A stretch of 64,000 bases of DNA from Cacajao melanocephalus (Eukaryota > Chordata > Mammalia > Primates > Pitheciidae), in NCBI GenBank assembly GCA_963573385.1, contig CAUYLG010047366.1:1-64000 (forward strand). The letters are read 5' to 3'. A model generated the notes under the pieces. It was not told the origin of the DNA. It was given only the letters and a program-made list of their open reading frames with translations, and did not search any database. Below are positions 12,375-30,051 of this stretch, piece after piece. The translations under genes and the position numbers were made by a program. Each line of letters begins with the position of its first letter. Position 1 is the stretch's first letter.

Positions 12375-12710
12375 TAAAACCAACAATTTACAAGTGTGCT
12401 CCCCATACGTGTTCTACAATAAAGTAAAGTTCATAATATTGAACTAAGTTTCTTTCAAAATTATTTTTTCTTAATGAATCCTTTAAAAGCCCCTTCCAAA
12501 TCCTGTTTCTGTTCCTAAGCATCATGGCAGCCCTTATGAGTAGTATTTGGGGTTTGGGTTTGTGTGTATGTGTGTGATTTCGCTTTTATTTTAATGGATT
12601 AACTCTCTCTGGGCACATCTGTTCTGTTTTCCTCATGGCAGCTGGCTTGCTTCCTCTTTCAGTTTCTATGCTCAAGTAGCCAATTAGAAAGGTGGCATTT
12701 ACTTTCACCA
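12375..12710. other. short non-repetitive stretch
   Basis: AT-rich sequence with a small interrupted (TG)n run at about 12560-12576. Nothing else seen. Confidence 0.5.
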
Positions 12711-12835
12711 GATTGTAAGGTTCTTAAGGGCAAAATTGCACCCATCCCTTTTATTACTACAACCCAGCTGCATTTAATAGTCCACAACGTTTGTGTTGAC
12801 GGCTTGTTAAGCGGATGCATAATGAATGAATGGGC
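12711..12835 (+). mobile_element. L2 3'-end remnant
   Basis: 'agattgtaaggttcttaaggg' and the terminal 'aatgaatgaatggg' match the L2 3' end order ('tgtaagctccttgaggg' through 'ttgttgaatgaatg'). Heavily diverged in between. Confidence 0.55.
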
Positions 12836-13120
12836 ACATTCACATTCCAGGAAGTGGGTCTGAGCTTCATGTCAGGGCCGCAGGCCTTGCTTGTCTTTCC
12901 TAAGCAGAATGAAGTCCTTTGCCTTTTCAGAAGTAAGAAGATGTACCTAACCCCCTAATAAAAAGCAGGGCTTAATGACATAACTATAATTTGAAAAGCT
13001 CATTGATAGCGCTCCATAAATATGAGATCACATATCACTAAGTATTGGGTCACTAGGAACAGGTGTCTGGCCAGCTTGGAAAAGGCCCTGTAATGTAAGA
13101 AAAATGTCAGTTTCTGAAAA

Positions 13121-13245
13121 CCTGGATTCTAGACACATGTCTGTCACTAATTTAATTGTGTGAATGTTTACTCTGCCTTTCAACTATATGGGCCTCAGTT
13201 TCTCCATGTGCAAAACACCGTAGGGAGTAGGTTACACCACCTTTA
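13121..13245 (-). mobile_element. MIR fragment
   Basis: 'cctggattctagacac', 'ctgtcactaatttaattgtgtga' and 'gcctcagtttctccatgtgcaaaac' match, in order, the reverse complement of the MIR core, including the 'cctcagtttcctcatctgtaaaa' landmark. Confidence 0.75.
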
Positions 13246-13520
13246 GCATCCTTAGCAATCCAGGAAGCCTTTGTTATTAGAAAATTTAAATCAAATGGCA
13301 GACGTGATAACATAAAGCCAGTTATTTTTTGTAACAGGAAAAAATGGTCACCTATTGATTTTACATAAAATGTAATTCTTTTTCTTCTGTCACTTTTTCT
13401 ATTCTCATCCCTGTGTTTCTCTGTTTTTACGTTTTCAGTAACTTATAAACGCTTGTTCTATGAATTGCACTGGCTGTGTGACCCTGTGCTAATCTATTCT
13501 CAGGATTATTTTTGTTTCTG

Positions 13521-13640
13521 GACTCTAGATGGGAAGATTAGACCCCGTGCTGCATTTATTTCTGGACCTCACGCCTACTGTAGTATCTGCCACGTGACAG
13601 GAGCTCAGGACGGCCTTAATGACCAGAAGAATGAATGAAT
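13521..13640 (+). mobile_element. possible L2 3'-end remnant
   Basis: 'gtatctgccacgtgacaggagctcagg' leading to 'aagaatgaatgaatcc' resembles the L2 tail ('gtgcctggcacatagtaggtgctcaa ... gaatgaatgaa'). Diverged enough that this is tentative. Confidence 0.4.
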
Positions 13641-13719
13641 CCACATACGAATGAAGAAGGAGAATGTCACTGAGAAAACACAAAAGAAGCTTTCCACTAC
13701 TCGGTATTTTGAAACCTGA

Positions 13720-14380
13720 AAAAACTTTATTGTACTTTACGTTGTTGTTAACTTGTAGCAAAACATACACAACATAAAAGGTGCAACTTAACCACTATTA
13801 GACATACAGTTAAGTGGCATTAAGCATATTCACACTGCTGTGTGAACGCCACCACCATCCAGCTCCAGAACTTTTGCATCATCCCAAATGGAAGCTCAGT
13901 CCCCACTAAGCACTGACCCCCATTTCCACCACCGCCACCCCAGACAACCATGGGACCTTGAGTTGGTTCCAGCTTTTGGCTGTTGTGAATAACGCTGCTA
14001 GGAACATAGGTGCGCAGAAGTCCGTGCCTGACCCCGCTTTCTGTGCTTTTGGGTATAAAACCAAAAGTGAGGTGACTGGATCATACAGTCATTCTACATT
14101 TACTTTTTTAAACTGCCACAGTCTTTGACACAGAGGCTGCACCATATTACATTCTCACCAAGAATGCTCCTGTTTCCCAGCATGATTCCAGCGTCTCTGA
14201 ATCCTCACCAGCACCTGCTGTTTTGGCGGTGGTTTTTTTTAAAATAGTAGCCAACCTAATACTATAACCTAATAGGTGAGAAGCATATCTAGCTCCCAGG
14301 AGCTTCCATTTGTATGCTTCTGATGATGAATGATGTTGAAGATCTTTTCATGTGGTCTCTGGCTATTTGTAAGATTTTCA
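13720..14380 (-). mobile_element. L1M 3' part, inverted
   Basis: From left to right it reads as the reverse complement of an L1M 3' UTR and ORF2 end: 'cagttaagtggcattaagcatattcacac', 'atccagctccagaactttt', 'ttttggctgttgtgaataacgctgc', 'acatttacttttttaaactgcc', 'tgatgttgaagatcttttcatgtg'. An internal deletion removes part of the 3' UTR/ORF2 junction near 13955. Non-coding remnant. Confidence 0.85.
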
Positions 14381-14880
14381 GTGAGGCCCTTATGGTCGTC
14401 ACCCTACAGGCACTCCAACTTCTTGTTCATACAATTCAGGGTCTGCATTGCTGCTTGCCATGGTTTGCAACTGGCATGCATTCGCCCGGTTGACCAGTTG
14501 TCAGCCTGGTGCTGGTGGTTTGCATCTATCTCACTGGATTCCTGCCACATGGAGAGTAGACCTGCTGGTGTCCCCATTGAAGAGACGAGGCTGACAACCG
14601 CTAATGGACTTCAGCTAGACGCCACCTCTAGTTACTAGCCCACTTGTACTTCAACCCTGGGTGTCTAACGCACACATCTTCTCTCAGCGTGAATGTGTGT
14701 TCTCCGTGTTGATACACCACACAGGCACTGACCATGACGAAAAAGCAAAACACCTAAGTAATTGCAATATTATTTAATATTTAGACTCATCTTAAGAAGG
14801 AATCCTGAAAAAGAAATGCAGATTCCAGGTAAGCCTCTCATCTCAGGGCACTCTGAATGCTGTTTATATACTGGACAATT
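14381..14880. other. non-repetitive stretch, no gene seen
   Basis: A plus-strand frame of 102 codons (14330-14638) overlaps the end of the L1M piece and has no recognisable domain. Nothing else identified. Confidence 0.5.
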
Positions 14881-16327
<1,447 letters not shown>

Positions 16328-16488
16328 GACTGCAGGATCGGTGTCTACCAGACTGGAGGATCGGTGTCTACTGGACTGGAGGATCGGTGTCTACTGGACT
16401 GCAAGATCGGTGTCTACTGGACTGCAGGATCAGTGTCTACCAGACTGGAGGATCGGTGTCTACCAGACTGCAGGATCAGTGTCTACTT
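16328..16488 (+). repeat. 23-bp minisatellite, 7 copies
   Basis: Seven head-to-tail copies of a 23-bp unit of the form GACTGSARGATCRGTGTCTAC plus two bases. Unit variants differ by GGATCGG/GGATCAG/AGATCGG and by ACTGG/ACCAG junctions. All three plus frames stay open because 23 is not a multiple of 3, giving repeated peptides in shifting frame; this is an artefact, not a protein. Confidence 0.97.
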
Positions 16489-16771
16489 TGCACATGGACC
16501 TGACACTCAGTGATCCTCCCAAAAACAAGCTGCTCGGTATCCTCAGGTCTGGGGAGATGAGGCCTCACCAGATGTTCCAAATCAAAAATGTGTTTGTGCT
16601 GTGAATGGGTGAACTTTCTAAAGCCAGACACATCTGTGACATTGTGGAGGTGAAGGGTGTTGAACAGATCTCTTCAAGAAAACATGTCCCGCCCCACACG
16701 TAACCCAGCCACATGCAGCCACAGAGCCAGGGTGTCTTGTGAATCATACGGGTCTGAATTAAGATGTTCAT

Positions 16772-16879
16772 AAGTCCAGGGGCAGCGGCTCATGCCTGTG
16801 ATCCCAGCACTTTGGGTGGCTGAGGCCAGCCTGGGCAGCAAAGTGAGAGCCCATCTCTATGAAAGATTGTTTTTAAAAC
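16772..16879 (+). mobile_element. Alu monomer-like fragment (FLAM or deleted Alu)
   Basis: 'gcggctcatgcctgtgatcccagcactttggg' is followed directly by 'gaggccagcctgggcagc' and 'agcccatctctatgaaag', so it is a single left-monomer unit with an internal deletion. A target duplication AGATG(T/C)TCAT lies at 16762-16771 and 16880-16889, showing it inserted as this short ~108-bp unit. Confidence 0.88.
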
Positions 16880-16889
16880 AGATGCTCAT

Positions 16890-17993
<1,104 letters not shown>

Positions 17994-18484
17994 GTTATGG
18001 AAAAAAATTCAAATATCAAGCGAATTACAAGAGTCATAGGTAGAAACAGGCCACGCAACCGGTTTGAAGAGTACTCATATTTCAACTCCACTTCAGTTAG
18101 GAGGTGGATTTTTGCATATGTTGGATAGTTAACCCCTGAGTTTGCTTGGACTTGGAAAGTATATCAGGAAAGGGGAGTGAGCAAAGACACAACAGGAAAG
18201 AAAAGCCGCAGCCACAATGAGGAAGCCCACCCACAGGTCGAGGACTGGGGGATGCCCAGGTCTCTCATACGGCAGGAGACGCGGGCAGGTGCCCGGCCTG
18301 CAAGGCCACCTGGAGAACCTGAGGCCATCCAAGCAGCGGTGTTGTGGGCTCACACCTGGCAACGCTTCAGCAGAAAGACGCAAAGGAAAATGTGTATGTA
18401 GTTCCCTAAGAAATTTTTTCTTAACGGCACCATAAAATTAATTTTTTTTAAATGTGTGTGTGTTTTTAGCAAAAACCTCTAAAC
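17994..18484. other. non-repetitive stretch, no gene seen
   Basis: Unique-looking sequence with a short (TG)n at about 18454-18463. Frames of 72-84 codons on both strands at 18129-18435 overlap each other and show no domain. Confidence 0.5.
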
Positions 18485-18705
18485 CAAGCTTGTCCAACCC
18501 ACAGCCTGCGGGTTGCTTGTGAGCCAGGATGTTTTTGAATAACGCCCAACAGAAATGGGTACACTTTCTTAAAACATCGTAAGATTCTTTGTGATTTTTT
18601 TTAGTGTATCAACTATTATTAATGTTAGCATATTTTACGTGTGGCCCAAGACAATTCTTTTGCTTCCAGTGTGGCCTAGGGAGACTGAAAGACTGGACAC
18701 CCCTG
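18485..18705 (-). mobile_element. MER1-type hAT-Charlie DNA transposon
   Basis: The left end 'caagcttgtccaaccc' and right end 'ggacacccctg' are the two termini of MER1 elements; the terminal inverted repeat on the minus strand is CAGGGGTGTCCA. Internal landmarks 'tttcttaaaacatcgtaagatt' and 'tttacgtgtggcccaagacaattc' agree. The 8-bp flanks (CTCTAAAC and CCCTAATA) share a CTAA core, a decayed target duplication. Non-autonomous; no transposase. Confidence 0.9.
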
Positions 18706-23573
<4,868 letters not shown>

Positions 23574-23581
23574 AATTTCTT

Positions 23582-24207
23582 CTTTTTTTTTTAATTGTAC
23601 TCTAAGCTCTGGGGTTCATGTGCACATCCCAGGGGTTGTTGGGTAAGTACACACATGCCGTAGTGATTTGCAGTCTCCATCCCCTCCGTCGCCTACATCA
23701 GGGATTTCTGACAGTGTTTTCCTCCCCAGGGTCCCTGTCCCCAGCTATCCCTCCCCTTGCCCCCCACCCGTCAACCTATTCCAGTGTGTGATGCTCCCCT
23801 TCCTGTGTCCACATGTTCTCATTGTTCAACACCCGCCTATGAGCGAGAACTTGCGGAGTTTGGTTTTCTGTTCTTGTGTCAGTTTGCTGAGAATAATGGT
23901 TTCCAGATTCATCCATGTCCCTGCAAAGGAAACGAACTCATCGTTTTTTATGGCTGAATCATATTCCATGGCGTATATGTGCCACATTTGTTTTGTCCAG
24001 TCTGTCATTGATGGGCATTTGGGTTGGTTTCAGGTCTTTGCTATTGTAAACAGTGCCCCAATGAATATATGTGTTCATGTCTCTTTATAGTAGAACGATG
24101 TATAATCCTTTGGGTATATACCCAGTAACGGGATTGCTGGGTCAAATGGAATTTCTATTTCTAAATCCTTGAGGAATTGCCACACTGTCTTCCACAATGG
24201 TTGAACT
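23582..24207 (-). mobile_element. 5'-truncated primate L1 (L1PA/L1PB-like)
   Basis: Left to right it is the reverse complement of a primate L1 3' end: short T tail, 'gttcatgtgcacatccca', 'gtgtgtgatgctccccttcctgtgtcc', 'tatgagcgagaacttgcgg', 'tttgggtatatacccagtaacggg', 'cacaatggttgaact'. Target duplication AATTTCTT sits at 23574-23581 and 24208-24215. Only about 626 bp of ORF2 end and 3' UTR remain, with stops and indels, so it encodes nothing functional. Confidence 0.95.
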
Positions 24208-24215
24208 AATTTCTT

Positions 24216-25811
24216 TACAATTGCCTTTATGCATACTGTCTGCCCTGGAGCGGGAATAACTACAGTTTACATCATCGATTATTCAAACAAAACACAGAAT
24301 CGCAGATTTGGTGAAACCCTTGAAAGATCACCTAGTTCTCTCTCCCACTCCAGGCCGAGTTGTATTAGAATATCCAAGACAGACCGGTTTCCGTCATAAT
24401 CTATTATCCATCCGAACAAACACTTCCCAAGGTTCCTCCAAATCTGTTTAGTACACTCTCACTTCTAAGGATTCTAATCCAGATACTTGTTGTGTTTTGA
24501 ATGTAATCCCCAGCCTCCTCAGTGAATGCTTTACCAAAATCTTGTGATCGCCTTTTTCACATTTCTCAGAATAAAATAACAAGAGTTGTTTTATTCTCAG
24601 AAATATGGATAGTACGTGTTCATTGTTTTTTTGCCCATCACTTCATGTATTCGCAACTATTACTGAATCTCCCAGGGTTCACATAAGCATGACTTTTTGA
24701 CAAAGAAAAATATTCACAACAGGAAGTTAACTGAAAAATATAAGCTCATATTTCTGGGGAAAAACGACAATAAAGGAGAAAATAAGGCAGTTAAATAATT
24801 ATATCCTGGCGTAGAAAGAGAAGACCGTAAGGTTTTACACTTAAACATGAATAGTTGCTATCTCCGAGTGCTTGAGGGAAGGGTTCAGGGTAATCTATTG
24901 GTCTTTTCTTTTCCCATGTTTTAAAATCTCTCAACATATTTTGGAATAATAGTAACATTGTCATCATAATAGGAAGTAGCTTAACAATAAGGAATAGAGA
25001 GACGTATTACCGTCAAAGCCCATGTGAGCATCAGAGCCTGGTTTCAAATGCAGGTGGACTGATCCCAAATCACAGGGTTCCCAGCCTAGCGAGTCCTGTG
25101 GGGCCCACGTGTTCCAGCCCGGGGAGCCAGCAAGGCAGAGTGGCTGAACTTCTCTCCCCAAACAAGGGAATCTTTCCAGTGAAGTGAGCCTTTCTCCATT
25201 GCCAGACTCCCTGCTGGAATAAAAATGTACATCCTAAACTACCGCATAGCTCAACATAGCTTAATATACAAAGATCTCATTTTAGCCAACAGGATCACAT
25301 CTGGCCATCTGCAGGGCTATGGTTAAGGTTGTATTTGAAGAGGAAGAGGATGAGTAATCATGGCTACAGTTTTACTGGAAACCTGTTTGTCCTTCGTCAA
25401 ATTGTAATTGTTCTTTTTTCTTTTTGATTTTTTTTATAACAAATTACCACTTACAATACAAATATAATGTAAATACAAGAAATCCCAAGTTAATACTGGC
25501 TAAATGCTAGGCAGACTATTTGATTTAAATTAATCCAGCGTGTGAATCACAAATGATTTTCCACCAAAGGGATGTGTCTCTTACACAGCCCTTGTTTCTT
25601 GTTTGGTTGGTTTGGGTTTGGGTTTTATTTTTTCCCTCTTTTGCACTCCAAGCAACATTCTTATTCTGACACATGGATAGATACATCATTCAGTGCTAGA
25701 TAAGAAAGCAAATGTGATGACCAGAAAGACAGTATTGACAACAGGAACACCAGCTCCAGAAACAACCAGGGCACAGACACAAGGGATCGTTCTTATTTAT
25801 CCTTTGCTAAT
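24216..25811. other. 1.6 kb AT-rich non-repetitive stretch
   Basis: No clear repeat family. A block at about 24300-24345 ('cccttgaaagatcacctagttc') resembles an old SINE/MIR-related 'aaagatcatctagtcc' sequence but is too short to name. No exon seen. Confidence 0.5.
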
Positions 25812-26100
25812 TTTTTACATTGATACATAGTAGGTGTATATATTTTCAGGGCACATACATTCATATAACATGAAAAGATCAAATCAGTGTAGTTAATATC
25901 CAACACCTTAAATATTTGTCTTTTATTTATGCTAGAAGTATTTAAATGATGCTCTTCCACAATTTTGAAATGTGCAATAGATGACTGTAAAGTATAGACA
26001 CCCTACTGATCTATGGAGCACTAGGTCTTATCCCTTCCTTCTAGCTGTGTATATTTATACCCATGAATCAACCTCTCTTCATTCCACCCCTCACCATGGG
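25812..26100 (-). mobile_element. old L1 fragment
   Basis: 'acatagtaggtgtatatattttcagggc', 'gtagttaatatccaacacctt', 'ttttgaaatgtgcaatag' and 'ctatggagcactaggtct' follow in order a known L1-derived 3'-region sequence ('gtatatatttatggggtac ... catcacctc ... ttttgaaatatacaata'). Strand is given as the orientation usual for that block. Heavily diverged. Confidence 0.55.
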
Positions 26101-26179
26101 CTCACTCTTCTACTTTTTAGGAGAGCCATGTTTTAAATATAATCAAGGGTATGCTGGTGGGTGTTTAACAAGCCCCTCC

Positions 26180-26270
26180 AAAGACAGAGAGAGGAAGAGA
26201 GAGAAGGGTGAGGAAGAAAGGGAGGGAGGGAGGGAAGGGGAAGGGCCTGGTGAAAGGAAGGAAGACAGAC
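26180..26270. repeat. purine-rich low-complexity tract
   Basis: A nearly pure A/G stretch with GAGA, GGGA and GGAA units. Frames through it read as Arg/Glu/Gly-rich or Ser/Leu/Pro-rich strings and should be ignored. The flanks 26101-26179 and 26271-26595 hold nothing recognised apart from a T run near 26452-26467. Confidence 0.9.
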
Positions 26271-26595
26271 CTGCTCCATGGAATCGATCCACTTGTATGG
26301 TGGGCTTTGACATTTGTTCACCATTTGTCCACTATTGCCAATTTCCCCTACCAAGGTGCCGTCACTGAACTCAGTGCAGGAAGACATGTGCACAGTTGGT
26401 CCCCCTGAGTCAGTGTGAGCTGCCATTGGCACGTCACTGGATACAATTTCTTTCTTTTTTTTTTTTTGTCTCTTGTTGAGGATTTCCTGAATTTCAACCT
26501 ATGTTTACAAAAACAAACAGACAAAAGACTGTATAATCTTAGAAAGAATGTTATCATAAGTCAAAGAATATCTAAATGAATTAAAAAACCCAAGC

Positions 26596-27484
26596 TGTGT
26601 TCAAGGATTTGGAAGGTTTAACATGGGAAAGATACCATTTCTTCCCAGATTGATCCCCCCAATTCTTATAAAAATCACAGCACAAGGCTTGGTAGACAAT
26701 GACATGTTTCTACTAAAGTTTACATAGAAAGATGAAAACACTGGAACAATTCAAATAACGTTTGGAAAACACATAGAAGGACTCACTTGCTTGGCTTCAA
26801 GATTTATTACACAGTGGCAATAATCGAGGCTATTATATGCGTGGAGGACAGACACACAGCCCGGGGAACCGAGCAGAAACCCCCAAAACAGAACACAAAC
26901 ATACCAAATGGATTTTTGTCAAACGAGCAAAAGCAATTTAGTGGAGGAGGATAGTTTTTCAAAACAAAGTGACACTAGCCATTTGGATGGCTTTTACCTA
27001 CTACCTTTCCACCTGGCTACTGTGGATAATACTCCCATGAACATGGGTGTGCCCATACCTCTTCAAGGTCCTGCTTTCAGTTTTTTTGCATAAACAAAAT
27101 GTAGTCTACACACACAAGGAAATCTTATTCAGCCTTAAAAATAAGATAAGTTCTGACACACTATACACCATGGTTGAATCTTGAGGACATTATGCTAAAT
27201 GAAATAAACCGGTCACAAAAGGAACACTCTTACATGATTCTCTTCATGTGAGGTCTCTAGATTTGTCAAATTCATAGCAACAGAAAGTAGAAATGTGGTT
27301 ACTAAAGAATTTGGGGGTGGGAAATTGGGAATTATTATTTAATGGGTACCAAGTTTCAGTTTGGAAAGGTGAAAAAGTTCTGGAGATGGAGGGTGGTGAT
27401 GTCTGCACCGCAATGTGAATGTAATTAATGCCCCTGAACTGTACACTTGAAAACGGTCAACATGGCAAGTTTTACAGTATGTAT
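26596..27484 (+). mobile_element. L1M 3' part with inverted internal segment
   Basis: Plus-strand L1M ORF2 sequence ('gaaggactcacttgcttggcttcaag', 'ccaaatggatttttgtcaaacg') runs to about 26980. The next ~110 bp are in the opposite orientation, and the element resumes on the plus strand at about 27091 with 'taaacaaaatgtagtctaca' through the L1MB/MC-type 3' UTR ('tttcagtttggaaaggtg', 'cctgaactgtacacttgaaaac'). Much of ORF2 between the blocks is missing. Not coding. Confidence 0.85.
26981..27090 (-). mobile_element. inverted L1M segment within the plus-strand copy
   Basis: 'cacctggctactgtggataatactcccatgaacatgggtgtgcc' and 'caaggtcctgctttcag' are the reverse complement of the ORF2 stretch that would normally sit immediately upstream of the 'ataaacaaaatg' block resuming at 27091. 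So the segment is in its expected place but flipped. Confidence 0.8.
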
Positions 27485-27486
27485 GG

Positions 27487-27772
<286 letters not shown>

Positions 27773-27789
27773 ATATGTGTCTGTTAACA

Positions 27790-28999
27790 CACATTTTTAA
27801 AATGGTGCTGGCGCTATTACATATATAATACAAAAGCCAACAAAAAAACCCTTGGCCTGAAAATCAGACCGTACAAAAATTAATTAACAATAGATTATAA
27901 GTACACATATAAAATAAAAACTGTGAAACTTTTAGAAGAAAAGATCGAAGGCAATCTTCAGGAACAAAGTCCCTGCAAAGACTTCAGAGACATAACCCCA
28001 AACACATGAACCAAAAGAAAAAAAAATAGTGGACTTCATCAAAATTAAAAACTCTGTGCTCTAAAATTCCCTGTTAAGAGGAAGAAAAGAGAAGCTACAG
28101 ACTGGAAGACAGCATTTGCAGACCTCATATCTGACAAAAAAAAAAAAAAAAAAAAACTATATCTAGAATATAAAAAGAACTCACAAATCTCAACAGTGAA
28201 AAAACAAGCAATCCACTTAGGAACCATTTTGCTGAAAGGGAGACAGATGGTAAATAGCCACGTGGAAAGATGTCCAACAGCCTTACCCATTGGGGCTGTG
28301 CAGATAAAAAAGCACAAGGGACTACCATTACACTCCTATCAGGACATCTAAAATAAAAGATCGTCGGAATACCCAGTGCTGGTGAGGATGTGGAGAAATG
28401 AAATCACTCATGCATGGCTGCTGGGAATGAAAATGGTGCAGCTATTCTGGAAAACAGGTTGGCAGTTCTTGTAACCCCAGGCACGTGGCTGCCATGTAAC
28501 CCAGCAAAGCTATTCCAGGGCATTGATCCTGGAGAAATGAAAACTAACCCCCACAGAAACGCTGTGGATGAATACTTAAGCCAATTTTCTTTGTAACAGC
28601 AAAAAACCGAGAACAACATAAATTTCCTGCAGTGAATGAAAGATCTTACAAGCCATGGTTCATCCACAGAGCAAACTGCTATTTTAGCAATAAAGAGGAA
28701 GAGACTCTTGACCCACGCTGCAACCCAGATGGATCCCCAAGGCGTTGGGCTTGGTGAAAAATGTCAACCTCAAAATGTTCCATATTGTGTGATTCAATTT
28801 ATGAAACATTCTCAAAATGACAGTAGAGATGGAGGTGAGATTTGTGGTTGCCCAGGGACAGGGACTGGCGCTTGGGATGCAGACGCAGAAGGCCAGCTTG
28901 AGGGGCTCCTGGTGTGTGTTGTACAGGTCTGCATTTTGATTGTGATGGTGGGAACATAAATCCAGCATGGGATAAGTCTTTACCAGACACCACACACAA

Positions 29000-29034
<35 letters not shown>

Positions 29035-29247
29035 ACGCATGCAGTCCAATGCACATAAAATCTGGTAAGCACTGAATAAGGTCGGTGTGATCCAGCTAAC
29101 ATTGATGTACCAGTGTCCACATCCTGGCTTTGACCCTGTACTTTGACCTTGTGACAGAAGATGAGATCTTGGGGGAGGTGGGTGAAGGGGCTCTACAGAT
29201 TATTTTTACAACTTCCTGTTACTCGGTAATGATTCCAAAATACAAAG
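27790..29247 (+). mobile_element. second L1M copy, ORF2 end and 3' UTR
   Basis: ORF2 landmarks occur in order: 'aaacttttagaagaaaagatcgaaggc', 'ggacttcatcaaaattaaaaactc', 'gcatttgcagacctcatatctgac', 'gctggtgaggatgtggagaaa', 'ttctggaaaacaggttggc'. The 3' UTR follows and ends in 'gattccaaaatacaaag' near 29247. A (CA)n tract lies inside the 3' UTR. Frames are broken throughout. Confidence 0.85.
28986..29034. repeat. (CA)n microsatellite
   Basis: Alternating CA with one CAT and one CAAA interruption at the left, then about 18 pure CA units, embedded in the L1M 3' UTR. Antisense frames read Cys-Val repeats, an artefact. Confidence 0.97.
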
Positions 29248-29254
29248 AATTTTT

Positions 29255-29490
29255 TCCTTTCATTTTTAGTTGACATATAATAAGGATGCATGTTAATGGG
29301 TTGCAGGGCAACATACAATGTGTAATGATCAAAGCAGAGTAATTAGCATATATGTCACCTAGAACATTTACCATTTCTTTGTGATAACATTCAAAATCCT
29401 CTCTTCTCATTTCTGAGAAATATACGGTATTGCTGACCATGTTCACCCTACAGTGTTACAGAGCACTAGAACTTAAGCCTCCCATGTGGC
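29255..29490 (-). mobile_element. old L1 fragment
   Basis: 'catttttagttgacatataataagg', 'attagcatatatgtcacctagaacatttac', 'tgaccatgttcaccctacagtgttac' and 'gcactagaactt' follow in order the same L1-derived block as the fragment at 25812-26100 but cover a different part. Diverged. Confidence 0.55.
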
Positions 29491-29701
29491 CGCAGTTTCC
29501 AAACACAAAGTACGGTTTTAATCACGTTAGAAAGTAGATGCAAACAGCGAAATGAATGATGGTGACAGCATCCATAACAGTTAATTAGACCAAAGATAAT
29601 TATCCCTCTTCTTTCCCAACCACTCTCATTTTGCAAACTTAAAGTTTTTAATGATTAAAAATGTTAAGAAACAAATACATTTATTTATGACACATATATA
29701 G

Positions 29702-30013
29702 GGTCCAGGCAAGGTGGCTTATGCCTGTAATGCCAGCACTTTGGGAGGTTGAGGCAGGAGTATCTCTTGAGCCCAGGATTTGAAGACCTACCTGGGTAAC
29801 AGAGAGAGACTCCATCTCTTAGCAAAAAAAATATAGGCGGGTGTGGTGGTGCATGCTCAGAGTCCCAGGTACCCTGGAGGCTGAGGTGGCAGGATCCTTT
29901 GATTCTGGGAGGCCAAGGCTTCAGTGAGCTGTGATCGTACCACTGCACTTCAGCATGGGTGACAGAGTGAGACCCTGTCTCAAAAAAATCAAAATAAAAG
30001 TTCATAAATAAAT

Positions 30014-30015
<2 letters not shown>
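29702..30015 (+). mobile_element. Alu, old (AluJ-like)
   Basis: 'ggtccaggcaaggtggcttatgcctgtaatgcc', a left arm with 'ttgagcccaggatttgaagac', and a right arm ending 'cagcatgggtgacagagtgagaccctgtctc', then an A-rich tail with AAAT units that runs into a (TG)n tract. The 'gagcccaggatt' left arm favours an AluJ-type copy. Confidence 0.93.

Positions 30016-30047
<32 letters not shown>
30016..30047. repeat. (TG)n microsatellite
   Basis: Sixteen pure GT/TG units directly after the A-tail of the preceding Alu, a common place for a microsatellite to arise. Confidence 0.97.

Positions 30048-30051
<4 letters not shown>

Noticed and set aside
16328..16488. Regularly spaced repeats resembling a CRISPR array
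   Set aside because: Units are contiguous 23-bp copies with no unique spacers, in a primate genome; this is a minisatellite.
23826..24008. Minus-strand peptide similar to the L1 ORF2 end
   Set aside because: It is real L1 sequence but only a fragment of a 5'-truncated, broken copy; no functional reverse transcriptase or endonuclease is present.
28684..29056. Cys-Val repeat peptides
   Set aside because: They are the antisense translation of the (CA)n microsatellite.
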